This document shows, piece by piece, positions 55,488 through 64,000 of a stretch of DNA of 64,000 nt (positions within the stretch are counted from its first letter, which is position 1; each line of letters opens with the position of its first letter). Made by a program: the position numbers and the translations under genes. This DNA comes from Zingiber officinale (taxonomy: Eukaryota; Streptophyta; Magnoliopsida; Zingiberales; Zingiberaceae): contig NC_055990.1 of the NCBI RefSeq assembly GCF_018446385.1, forward strand, positions 138,954,996 through 139,018,995, read 5' to 3'. The notes under the pieces were generated by a model. That model did no database searches, was not told where the DNA came from, and saw only the letters and a program-made list of their open reading frames with translations.

Positions 55488-58400
55488 TGTTGGTCCCTTT
55501 GGAGGCCGGCAAGAGGGGAGGGGTGAATTGCCCTACAAAATAAAACTCGAACCTTTCTCGGATTTCAACTATATAATGAACACTTGTAATAAATAAATAA
55601 AAGAGACTAAGTAAAGAAAAGCAGACACCAGAGTTTTACTTGGTTTGCAATCAGGGGATTGCTAATCCAAGGAAAGTAAGCGCACTATCTGATTCTCCTC
55701 TGGGCGGAGTAGCCTCTTTACAACGTTGACAGCACAAATGAAAAGAACAGAATTGAAAGCACAGAAATAATTGATTACAAGTGAGTTGTTCTTAAGCTTC
55801 TGGACCAAGGCTATATTTATAGCCTTGGTCGGGGCGCCTGGAAGGGTTCCGGTCGCCCTGGGGGGGAAAAAACTTATCCCCCAACGTTCAGATCGAGTCA
55901 AAACTCAATTTGGTCAACTTTACTGCTCAGGGCGCCCCGGAGGGTTCCGGGCGCCCTGGAGGGCTCCGGGCGCCCCGGACTGCTCCGGGCGCCCTGGAGC
56001 CCAAAGTCAACAATGTTGACTTTTTCGCTTCCGGTTCAGCTTGTCTCGGTCCGGGTCTTGTTCGCTCCGGCTCCGCTAGCTTGAGTGATCTCGGCCATCC
56101 GGAATAGGGCTCACCCGAACCCAAGTTCTGGCCTTCTCCTCGAGCAGCCTTCCTTCCCGGTTTCTTGTCCCTCAAACGCTGCACACGTTCTTCTCGTCCA
56201 CCGGTGTACTCTTTCGCGGTCACCTCGTCCCTCGGACGCATCGAGCCCGTCGGCTCTCTCCCCGTGCCGTCCTTCTCGCTAGCCGCATCTTCCGCTCAAC
56301 TTCCTGTGTTCCTAAGCTCTTGCACACTTAGACACAAGGGTTAAACAAACGCAGGACCTAACTTAGCTTGTTTGATCACATCAAAACACCTTGGGGTTCC
56401 AACAATCTCCCCCTTTTTGATGTGAGCAACCCAAGTTAAGTTAGGGTAACCATATGCAATAAAAACAATTTATATCCAAATAAGTCCAAATATTTTCCAA
56501 ATGAAAAATTATATTGCCTCCCCCTAAACTTAACATACTTCTCCCCCTTTGATCACATAAAAATTGGGGTTATAAACAAGTCTAAGGTAAACTCAAAAAA
56601 AACATTGAGTGTAAAATATTTAAAAATGTCTAAGTAAAGACTCTCTTCAGAATTTTTCTTTCGAGAAAAATTTAAGTAAAACATTTTCAGATTAAAAAAA
56701 ATTCTAATTAAAAAAATTCTAAGTGAATATTCATAAGAAACAATTCTAAGTCAATTTTTAAAAAAATGATAAGGCAATATTATTAAAAAAAACTCTAAGT
56801 TAACTTTTATATAAAAAAATCTAAGTCAATTTTCATAAAAATTTCTAAGATAAAAAAATTTCTAAGTTAAGTTAAATTTTTTTTTAAATATTTTCTAACA
56901 CAAATTGAATAACTCTTTTAAAGCATTAAGTAATTTAAATTAATGCTTTTTCAGTTAGTCAATTAAACTTTTCATTTCGATACTTGGCTTCCAGGTCGTG
57001 GCGAGACACTAGGCCTTCTTGGTTATTGGAGCAACAACCACTTCCTTAGACAAAGCCTCATAAAGAAATTAGTTGTTTAATTTCCTTGCTGAAAATGCTA
57101 AGTCTAATTTTAATTTTAAATTAAATAGGTTTTTGGAACCCAATAGAGGTTTCTACCTACAGGATTAACCAAGTATTTCCTAGGTATATAGATTTTTGAT
57201 ATATTTCTAATTTGACTTTGATGAAATCTATAATACCAATTTAAACATTTATAATTTCTAAAAGTAGAAATATTTGAACCATTAGATTTTTTCAATCTTT
57301 CTATTTCTTCTTTTAGTTTTTCATTTTCAATTTTTAATTTTTCAAAATCCTCTATAAGACATGATTTTGCCAAAATTCTCTTTGTTTCTAAAATTTCATT
57401 TTCTAATTTGGCATTTTTATTTTCTAATTTATACATGGATTTAGTCATAGCTTTGATACCAAAGTAAAGTTCATCAGGGGGTAAGAAGCATACCTCACTT
57501 ACCATATCAGACTTGAAGCCTGAATCTCCCCCTGCTTCGCTACTTCCATCTGAGGTCGCTCCCCCTTCATCGATGCTGGGTTCTGATGTACTTTGTCCTT
57601 CGTGGCTTGCCATCAGTGCAATCCCCGCATATTCTTGAGCTTCTGATTCAGATGAAGAAGTGTCATCCCAAGTTGCTTTTAGGTTGTGTTTCTTGGGTGT
57701 ATTCATTTTGACCTTCTTGAGTTCTGGGCAGTCTTCCCTTAGGTGTCTCTCCTTCTGACACTGGTAGCACCGTACCTTTCTTCTACCTTTTTGATTCTTT
57801 TTATTATGCATTTTAAATTTATTAGATCTAAAAAACTTTTTCAAGTTTCTTACCATGTACGCTTCTTGATCGTCTTCGGAGTCTGACTCGGGTTCATCCT
57901 TGTTGGTTGCGTTCAGCGCCATAGTCTGGGTTGTGTCCTTTGATATCTCTGCATATCTAGTTTCGTGTAATTCAAGGGTAGAAAACAACTCTTCTAAAGT
58001 ACTTACCTCCAGGTCTTTTGAGATGTAGTAAGCATCGATGATTGATGTCCACTCCGGAGTTCTTGGAAACGCGTTGAGCACGTAGCGTATAGTGTCCCGG
58101 TTTGTTACCGTTTCACCAAGATTTTCGAGACCAGTAACTAGTTCTTTTACCTTTGCATGTAGACCGGCTACTTTCTCACCTTTCTCCAGACGGATATTCA
58201 TCAGTTTGTTGCGGAGGATGTCCCTTCTAGCGAGCTTTGCTTCGGACGTGCCTTCATGGAGTTCCAAGAACTTCTCCCAAAGTTCTTCAGCAGATAAATA
58301 GTTTCCGATGCGGTTGACCTCTTGAGGCGGTAACACGCTCAGCAGGTGATGTTCCGCACGGCTGTTTGCTACCGACTCATTCTGCTCCTTCTTTGTCCAA

Positions 58401-59523
58401 TCGCTCTCTTCTTTTTCTTTTTCATCTTTATCTATTGGAGCTACAAAACCATATTTCATAATAAACCGAATTTCAAAATCTGTTTTTAGGAATACCTCCA
58501 TACGATGCTTCCAGTCTGCGAAGTTCCCCTCAAATTTTGGTGGGACGATACTTGGTCCGACCATCTTGTTGCTTCGATCGGCGGTTAGTCCTCCTGAAGC
58601 GCCTTGCTCTGATACCACTTGTTGGTCCCTTTGGAGGCCGGCAAGAGGGGAGGGGTGAATTGCCCTACAAAATAAAACTCGAACCTTTCTCGGATTTCAA
58701 CTATATAATGAACACTTGTAATAAATAAATAAAAGAGACTAAGTAAAGAAAAGCAGACACCAGAGTTTTACTTGGTTTGCAATCAGGGGATTGCTAATCC
58801 AAGGAAAGTAAGCGCACTATCTGATTTTCCTCTGGGCGGAGTAGCCTCTTTACAACGTTGACAGCACAAATGAAAAGAACAGAAAGAATTGATTACGAGT
58901 GAGTTGTTCTTAAGCTTCTGGACCAAGGCTATATTTATAGCCTTGGTCGGGGCGCCTCGAAGGGTTCCGGGCGCCCTGGGGGGATAAAACTTATCCCCCA
59001 ACGTTCAGATCGAGTCAAAACTCAATCTGGTCAACTTTACTGCTCAAGGCGCCCCGGAGGGTTCCGGGCGCCCTGGAGGGCTCCGGGCGCCCCGGACTGC
59101 TCCGGGCGCCCTGGAGCCCAAAGTCAACAATGTTGACTTTTTCGCCTCCGGTTCAGCTCGTCTCGGTCCGGGTCTTGTTCGCTCTGGCTCTGCTAGCTTG
59201 GGTGATCTCGGCCATCCGGAATAGGGCTCACCCGAACCCAAGTTCCGGCCTTCTCCTCGAGCAGCCTTCCTTCCCGGTTTCTCGTCCCTCGAACGCCGCG
59301 CACGTTCTTCTCGTCCACCGGTGCACTCTTCCGCGGTCACCTCGTCCCTCGGACGCACCGAGCCCGTCGGCTCTCTCCCCGTCGGCCCTCAAACAAGCTA
59401 GTCGCGTCTTCCGCTCGACTTCCTGTGTTCCTAAGCTCCTGCACACTTAAACACAAGGGTTAAACAAACGCAGGACCTAACTTAGCTTGTTTGATCACAT
59501 CAAAACACCTTGGGGTTCCAACA
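55488..59523 (-). mobile_element. Gag-only copia-type LTR element (TR-GAG structure), copy 2
   Basis: LTRs 55488-56404 (917 bp) and 58620-59523 (904 bp), ends TGTTGG...CCAACA. On the minus strand the primer-binding site reads TGGTATCAGAGCAAGG beside the right LTR, and the polypurine tract AAAAAGGGGGAGAT lies beside the left LTR. ACAAC precedes the left end (55483-55487); ACAAC also occurs at the right junction (59521-59525) but overlaps the LTR's last bases, as if three bases of an ACA repeat were lost. Same layout as copy 1: gag, AT-rich block, no pol. The LTR pair is very similar. Confidence 0.9.
57116..58564 (-). CDS. Intact gag of TR-GAG copy 2
   Basis: ATG at 58564 ('MVGPSIVPPKFEGNFADWK'), stop at 57116, about 482 residues with no interruption. 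Domains as in copy 1: UBN2-type gag, CCHC knuckle (CYQCQKERHLREDC, a Gly-to-Arg change inside), Asp/Glu/Ser linkers, C-terminal coiled coil 'KLKIENEKLKEEIERLKK' and a basic end. The open frame also extends upstream into the primer-binding site without an ATG, so 58564 is the best start. It could supply particle protein if transcribed; enzymes would have to come from another element. Confidence 0.88.
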   Translation of the reverse strand: MVGPSIVPPKFEGNFADWKHRMEVFLKTDFEIRFIMKYGFVAPIDKDEKEKEESDWTKKEQNESVANSRAEHHLLSVLPPQEVNRIGNYLSAEELWEKFLELHEGTSEAKLARRDILRNKLMNIRLEKGEKVAGLHAKVKELVTGLENLGETVTNRDTIRYVLNAFPRTPEWTSIIDAYYISKDLEVSTLEELFSTLELHETRYAEISKDTTQTMALNATNKDEPESDSEDDQEAYMVRNLKKFFRSNKFKMHNKKNQKGRRKVRCYQCQKERHLREDCPELKKVKMNTPKKHNLKATWDDTSSSESEAQEYAGIALMASHEGQSTSEPSIDEGGATSDGSSEAGGDSGFKSDMVSEVCFLPPDELYFGIKAMTKSMYKLENKNAKLENEILETKRILAKSCLIEDFEKLKIENEKLKEEIERLKKSNGSNISTFRNYKCLNWYYRFHQSQIRNISKIYIPRKYLVNPVGRNLYWVPKTYLI

Positions 59524-59890
59524 ACTACAGTTAACTGTAGCGCACACCAAGTACTGGTTGTCACGACAAACTGAGTGGCACCCGACTGCTACCACGGGCA
59601 CTCCGCTGAGCTAGAGTTTGCACGACAGAGGAAGAGGGAATGTAGGTGGAGAGCTTCTACTGCTTTTCTATGTGTACCTCTTTACCTATGATTGCAGCCT
59701 CCTTATATAGGAGCTCAGATCAACGGTAACGTTAATGATCGATTAATGATCATTACTCGCCGAGCTGTGAAATGGCAACGTTTCACTTGACCATTTTGAT
59801 TCTACATTAATCTTACTTTAATGCATTTGTTAAACAATCAACAAAAAGGTTTACGTGGTAAAATGTTGGTTGTTCCACTTGAAAAATTTA

Positions 59891-61680
59891 TGGGCAACAA
59901 TCCTCCAAGATGAACACCACCCAAAAGCTCCTCCTTCTTCTCTAATATTCGGCCACCACCACCACCAAGGAAAAAGAGAGCAAGGGGAAAGGAAAAGGGA
60001 GAGGGACGACCACAAGAGAGAGCACAAGCAATAGAATAAGAATTGATACCTTATGAGGCCTCTCCTCCCCTTCTTTTATAATGCTTGCCCAAGGCAAATA
60101 AAGAAATATTTTTTTACAAAAATTAAAATCTTCCTCTTGTTTCCCTTTTCTCCTTTTTAATTTCCTTTTCACCTTCTAATTGATTGAATGACCGACCCCC
60201 TTGCTTGGGCACCAAGCAAGGGTGGCCGGCCCTTAAAAGAAGAAAGAAATATTTTGTAAAAATTTTATAAGCAAAAAAAGAAAGTTCTTATAAAATTTTA
60301 TAAGCTCTTTTCTAATTTCCTAACGTGGATGTTTAAAAAGGAAAATTTTAAAACAAGTTTTAAGATTTAAAACTTCTCATTTAAAATTTCCTTTTTTAAC
60401 ATGGTTACAAAAAAAGAAAGTTTTAAATTTAAAACTCTCTTTTTTAAAAACCATGTGGATGGTTAAAAAATGAAAGTTTTAAAATTTTCTTTTAAACCAT
60501 GTGGCCTAATTCAAATAAGAAAAGTTTTGTAATTTTAAAATTTCTCTTTTAAAACTTGTAGATATCTACAAAAAGAAGATTTTAAAAATTCAAAACATCC
60601 CTCATACTTTGAATTATAGTGGCCGACCCCCCTCTTGCTTGGACACCAAGCAAGGGGTCGTCCCCTTTGAGAAGGAAGTGGCCAGCCCTATGACTTGGTC
60701 ACCAAGCCATAGGTCGACCCCCTCTTGGACACCAAGATGGACTTTTCATGAGTGGATTTGAGGCTTCATTGAGACTATGACAGGGACCTAGAGAAGAAAT
60801 TGGTTTTGGCCTCCCGACGAGCTCGAGTATCCCGTGTTCGCCCCGAACATACAACTCAAGTTCATCAATAATAACTCATTCCACTAGAGAGTTATTATTG
60901 CACTACCGCACCAATCTCAAATTACATTATGAGCTCCTACTTATCATGAGTGTGTTAGACTCTCTGTGTTTAAGATATCGGAAGTCCACTAATTAATTGA
61001 GTTACTGACAACTCATTTTAATTAATATCTCAGTCCAAGAGTAGTACAACTTAACCTTATTGTCATGTCGGACTAAGTCTACCTGTAGGGTTTAACATAA
61101 CAATCCTTATGAGCTCCTTTTGGGGACATTATCAACCTAGATTACTAGGACACAGTTTCCTTCTATAATCAACAACACACACTATAAGTAATATCATTTC
61201 CCAACTTATCGGACCTTTTGATTTATCAAGCTAAATCTCACCCTTTGATAAGTTAAAGAAATAAATACTAAATATATGTGCTTGTTATTATATTAGGATT
61301 AAGAGCACACACTTCCATAATAACTAAGGTCTTGTTCTTTTATTAAGTTAGTATAAAAAGAACTTACCTTAAATGGTCATGCTCAATACACTCAGAGTGT
61401 ACTAGTGTAATTTATTAGTCAAGATAAACTAATACCTAATTACACTATAACTATTCCAATGGTTTGTTCCTTTCCATCTTAGTTATGAGCTACTGTTTAT
61501 AATTTATATAGAACTGATAACATAATCTTCTGTGTATGACACCATACACCATATTATCTACAATATAAATTAATTGAACAACTACACTTAGCATATAAAT
61601 GTAAATATTTTTGACCAATATGATTCTTTATTTCTAAATAAATGTTTACAAAAGGTAGACTTTTAGTATACACTCTAACA
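59891..61680 (-). repeat. LTR-like sequence, 1.79 kb
   Basis: Plus-strand limits TGGGCAACA (59891) and CACTCTAACA (61680); on the minus strand it starts TGTTAGAGTGTATACTAAAAG, a common LTR start in monocots. TATAAAAG on the minus strand at 60073-60080 marks a promoter with leader to its left. It contains four short hairpins of the type 'CTTGG.CACCAAG' (60200, 60635, 60690, 60720). No TSD matches, no internal region is seen; probably a solo LTR, or one side of a rearranged element. Confidence 0.55.
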
Positions 61681-61820
61681 GTAATCTGTGTTGCATGTCG
61701 GAGCGGAGTTTACATGCGGTGAGCGGGAGCGCTACATCCCCAGCTTTTCGTCTCATCGACTTTCGGACTCACTTGGAATTCCCTTATCTTATCAAGTATC
61801 GAGTCAACTTTGCCCTCTCA

Positions 61821-62010
61821 GGACGGATAGTTGGCTAGCACATGGTAGTTTGCCACAATGAGATCTGGGGGTCAAGTCTCGGCTAGTAGTAGGGTACTTA
61901 CCCTCCTCCATGCACTATTCAACTACCCAAGCCTAGTAGTCATTAGTAATTTACCTCTTCCATGTTGGCCTAGGGACTACCTAACAAAGGCATTGGGGTG
62001 AGCGAATCAC
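61821..62010 (+). mobile_element. tRNA-derived SINE, copy 1
   Basis: Starts GGACGGATAGTTGGCTAGCAC with a box-A-like motif, box-B-like GGTCAAGTCTC at 61870-61880, then 'TAGTAGTAGGGTACTTACC' and 'TTTACCTCTTCCATGTTGGCC'. The same body motifs are found inverted at 62228-62420. The 3' limit is approximate and no TSD was fixed. Confidence 0.5.
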
Positions 62011-62227
62011 CTTTTGCCACCAAATATTCGATTAACCTTGACTTACTTGTCTCTTTACTCAACCAACTTAACATATTAATTGATTGTCAAGTATTAGGTT
62101 ACTCTTGATCTATTTATCTCTTCGCTCAACCAACTTAATATATTGATTGACTATTAAATATGAAATCAACCTTGACTTACTTGTCTCTTCACTTAAACTT
62201 AACATATTGATTGATTGTCAATTATCA

Positions 62228-62420
62228 AGTCAATCTCCCTCAGCACCCCCGCCAACCAATCTCAGGGCCAACATGGAGAAGGTAAATCACGGACGGCTAC
62301 TAGCATTTGGAATAGTGATTAGCACATAAGCGAGGTATTTACCTCGACTTTGTCGAGATTCGAACCTCAGACCTTATGATGGCAACATCTCATGCGTTAG
62401 CCACTCGACTTATCCGAGGA
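62228..62420 (-). mobile_element. tRNA-derived SINE, copy 2 (inverted)
   Basis: Minus-strand start TCCTCGGATAAGTCGAGTGG; box A in 'AGTGGCTAACGCATGAG', perfect box B GGTTCGAATC at 62366-62357, then 'GTAAATACCTCGC', 'CTAGTAGCC', 'GTGATTTACCTTCTCCATG' and 'TTGGCCCTGAGATTGG'. The head is tRNA-like, but the body after box B shows it is a SINE, not a tRNA gene. Confidence 0.65.
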
Positions 62421-62439
62421 GATAATTAATTAATTGACT

Positions 62440-62665
62440 ATAAAAAAAATGATAATCCCGGTTAGCCTCATTGACTATCTCTGGGGGTGACTGGTCCGGT
62501 CCCACGGAAGTTTCCCACCGGCCACCAGGGTAAATCGGGAAGCGCACGCGGCGGCCAGCCCAGAAGCCCAGCATCCTTTGATTACGCCCCCCATTTGGAG
62601 GAAAAATTCCTACAAATACGCCGTAGCTGGGGTTCAAACTATGGCCCCGGGGACTAATTAATTGA
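62440..62665 (-). repeat. SINE-like dispersed repeat
   Basis: GC-richer block with 'GGTCCGGTCCCACGGAAGTTT', 'GCATCCTTTGATTACG' and 'CCTACAAATACGCCGTAGCTGG'. The minus strand has a box-B-like GTTTGAACC but no clear box A. A decayed relative lies at about 23570-23745. An open frame on the minus strand reflects composition only. Confidence 0.5.
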
Positions 62666-62939
62666 CTATCAAGTATCATGTCAATATTGACACACTTGAT
62701 GTGTCAGTTGATCAATTAATATATTAATCAAATATTAAAATCTGAACTAAAGATGAACTAAACACCTCTCTTCTAAATTTCTAGAAAAAATACATCGGCA
62801 ACTACCTCATTCAGTTAAAGAGATGTCACCACCTCACGCCAATATACAGTGCGAATAATTTGCAAGTTCCATCTTCTCACTAGACAGAGTCAAGTTCTTC
62901 TTGGTCGAAAAAAAATAATGAATATTAAAAATTAATTGA

Positions 62940-63730
62940 AGATAATTTAAAATTTTAAAAATATATATATTAATTTTAAAAAAAATAAAGATAATTTTAA
63001 ATTGACACTTCATTAATAAAAGGGATTAACGAATATTAAAAAATGACTATAATAATTAGAAATTTAAATGATTTCTTACTTGATAATTAATATACTCTAT
63101 TAAAATAATAAATAAGGAATTAATTATAATTCCTACCAAAATGGTCATATTTTTATTAAAAAAAATAAAAAATAAAGATAATTTTAAATTGACACTTCAA
63201 TAATAAAAGGGAACAATTAAAGAATATTAAAAAATGGCTATAATAATTAGAGATTTAAATTATTTCTTACTTGATAATTAATATACTCTATTAAAATAAT
63301 AAATAAGGAATTAATTATAATTCCTACCAAAATTTATTAAAAAAAATTAAAAAATAAAGATAATTTTAAATTGACACTTCAATAATAAAAGGGAACAATT
63401 AAAGAATATAAAAAAAATGACTATAATAATTAGATATTTAAATTATGTCTTACTTGATAATTAATATACTCCATTAAAATAATAAATAAGGAATTAATTA
63501 TAATTCCTACCAAAATGGTCATATTTTTAGTAAAAAAAATTAAAAAATAAAGATAATTTTAAATTGACACTTCAATAATAAAAGGGAACAATTAAAGAAT
63601 ATAAAAAAAATGACTATAATAATTAGATATTTAAATTATTTCTTACTTGATAATTAATATACTCCATTAAAATAATAAATAAGGAATTAATTATAATTCC
63701 TACCAAAATGGTCATATTTTTATTCAAAAA
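62940..63730. repeat. AT-rich tandem repeat, about 180-193-bp units
   Basis: Four units, recognised by 'AAATTGACACTTCA' with the TTGACACTT core near 63002, 63189, 63371 and 63564, each followed by 'AATAATAAAAGGGAACAATTAAAGAA' style sequence and 'TAAGGAATTAATTATAATTCCTACC'. Units 2-4 are close to identical; unit 1 is more diverged. Confidence 0.9.
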
Positions 63731-63922
63731 AATTATTTTATGTTTACTAATAGATTTATAAAAGTCTTATATTTTAATTATTTTAAATTAATTAAATTTC
63801 CATATATTTTTTTCTAGACTCGTATTTTATTCGCATCATATTATTTCTACTCCTCTCTTATTATTTTCCTAATTTACAATGAAAATTTATATTTGCTATA
63901 TGAGGCACGGCCACTCACGGTG

Positions 63923-63930
63923 TATAAAAG
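63923..63930 (+). promoter_or_regulatory. TATA box of a gene beyond the window
   Basis: TATAAAAG, followed by about 70 bp of leader-like sequence to the last base ('...GAGTGAATAATTAT'). The spacing to a possible ATG just outside resembles the PR-1 gene at 22363 (TATA to ATG 66 bp, leader ending 'GGAATTAATTATG'). Confidence 0.4.
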
Positions 63931-64000
63931 GCCATATTGTATCACAATTATTGAATCAAGTTAATTAGCGAAAAGATTAATTAATTGAGTGAATAATTAT

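Larger units (their letters stand above)
54832..59890 (-). repeat. LTR copy 2, split by TR-GAG copy 2
   Basis: Left part 54832-55487 and right part 59524-59890 align in order with the LTR at 19419-20710. A TATA motif on the minus strand (near 59702-59709) sets orientation. The left part holds a minisatellite of about 24-bp units ('GACCGGGAGGACAGAGAGGCC', in variants, 55250-55380) at the place where copy 1 has a different one. TR-GAG copy 1 ends six bases before its first base. Confidence 0.65.

Noticed and set aside
54883..55512. Open frames rich in Ser/Leu/Pro on the minus strand
   Set aside because: They cover the minisatellite of the split LTR and run across an element junction, so they are chance frames.
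59942..60172. Small Lys/Leu-rich protein on the minus strand
   Set aside because: Lies in the leader part of an LTR just after a TATA motif; no similarity and low-complexity composition.
62350..62420. A tRNA gene
   Set aside because: Box A and B are present, but the acceptor stem does not pair properly and the sequence continues into a body shared with a second copy; it is a SINE head.

Overview
The window is nuclear DNA of a flowering plant, very probably a monocot with a large, repeat-rich genome. The one intact host gene found (PR-1, at 22.36 kb) has a strongly GC-rich, high-GC3 coding sequence in AT-rich surroundings. Almost everything else is plant transposable elements: RTE LINE, Harbinger, MITEs, Tat-like Ty3/gypsy, two CACTA elements, Ty1/copia elements, an Au-type SINE and other SINEs. 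I could not fix the species. Zingiberales is a guess from the style of the repeats and is not proven.

Layout. 0-3.1 kb: a complete but decayed RTE-clade LINE (minus strand) with a 10-bp target-site duplication (TSD). 3.5-3.8 kb: a MITE with a 9-bp TSD. 4.29-5.64 kb: a Harbinger/PIF-like element (TAA TSD) carrying a fragment of an LRR receptor-kinase gene and itself hit by a smaller Tourist-like MITE. 5.66-17.63 kb: a 12-kb Ty3/gypsy (Tat-like) element whose two LTRs are in INVERTED orientation, yet whose outer ends are TG...CA and are flanked by a perfect 5-bp TSD (GGTAT). This is the most unusual object in the window. 17.6-22.2 kb: degraded repeats and an LTR with a minisatellite core. 22.16-22.86 kb: an intact PR-1 gene with TATA, G-box and W-box/as-1-like motifs and a C-terminal CAPE1-type peptide. 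25.68-40.82 kb: a 15.1-kb CACTA element (ATA TSD) with TNP1- and TNP2-like genes on the minus strand, a solo LTR inside the transposase gene, and about 5 kb of subterminal tandem repeats including a 1.17-kb higher-order unit. 41.07-48.36 kb: a second PR-1 copy, now a pseudogene, split by a second, non-autonomous CACTA element (41147-48063), which itself carries a 4.67-kb Ty1/copia element (CTTTT TSD). 48.8 kb: an Au-type SINE. 50.87-59.52 kb: two gag-only copia-type elements (TR-GAG structure) in opposite orientation, one lying at the edge of and one inside the same older LTR. 59.9-62.7 kb: another LTR, an inverted pair of related SINEs and a further SINE-like repeat. 62.9-63.7 kb: an AT-rich tandem repeat. 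The last 80 bases look like a core promoter for a gene just beyond the window.

Reading the nest from the outside in gives an order of events. A small PR-1 cluster (copies about 3 kb apart once transposons are removed) was broken up first by CACTA elements and then by copia elements inside them. Inactivating changes in the old copies are mostly C-to-T/G-to-A transitions, as expected for silenced, methylated repeats. Coordinates marked by a TSD are base-exact. Others, such as exon edges and the ends of decayed LTRs and SINEs, are approximate. All similarity statements come from reading the sequence, not from database searches.
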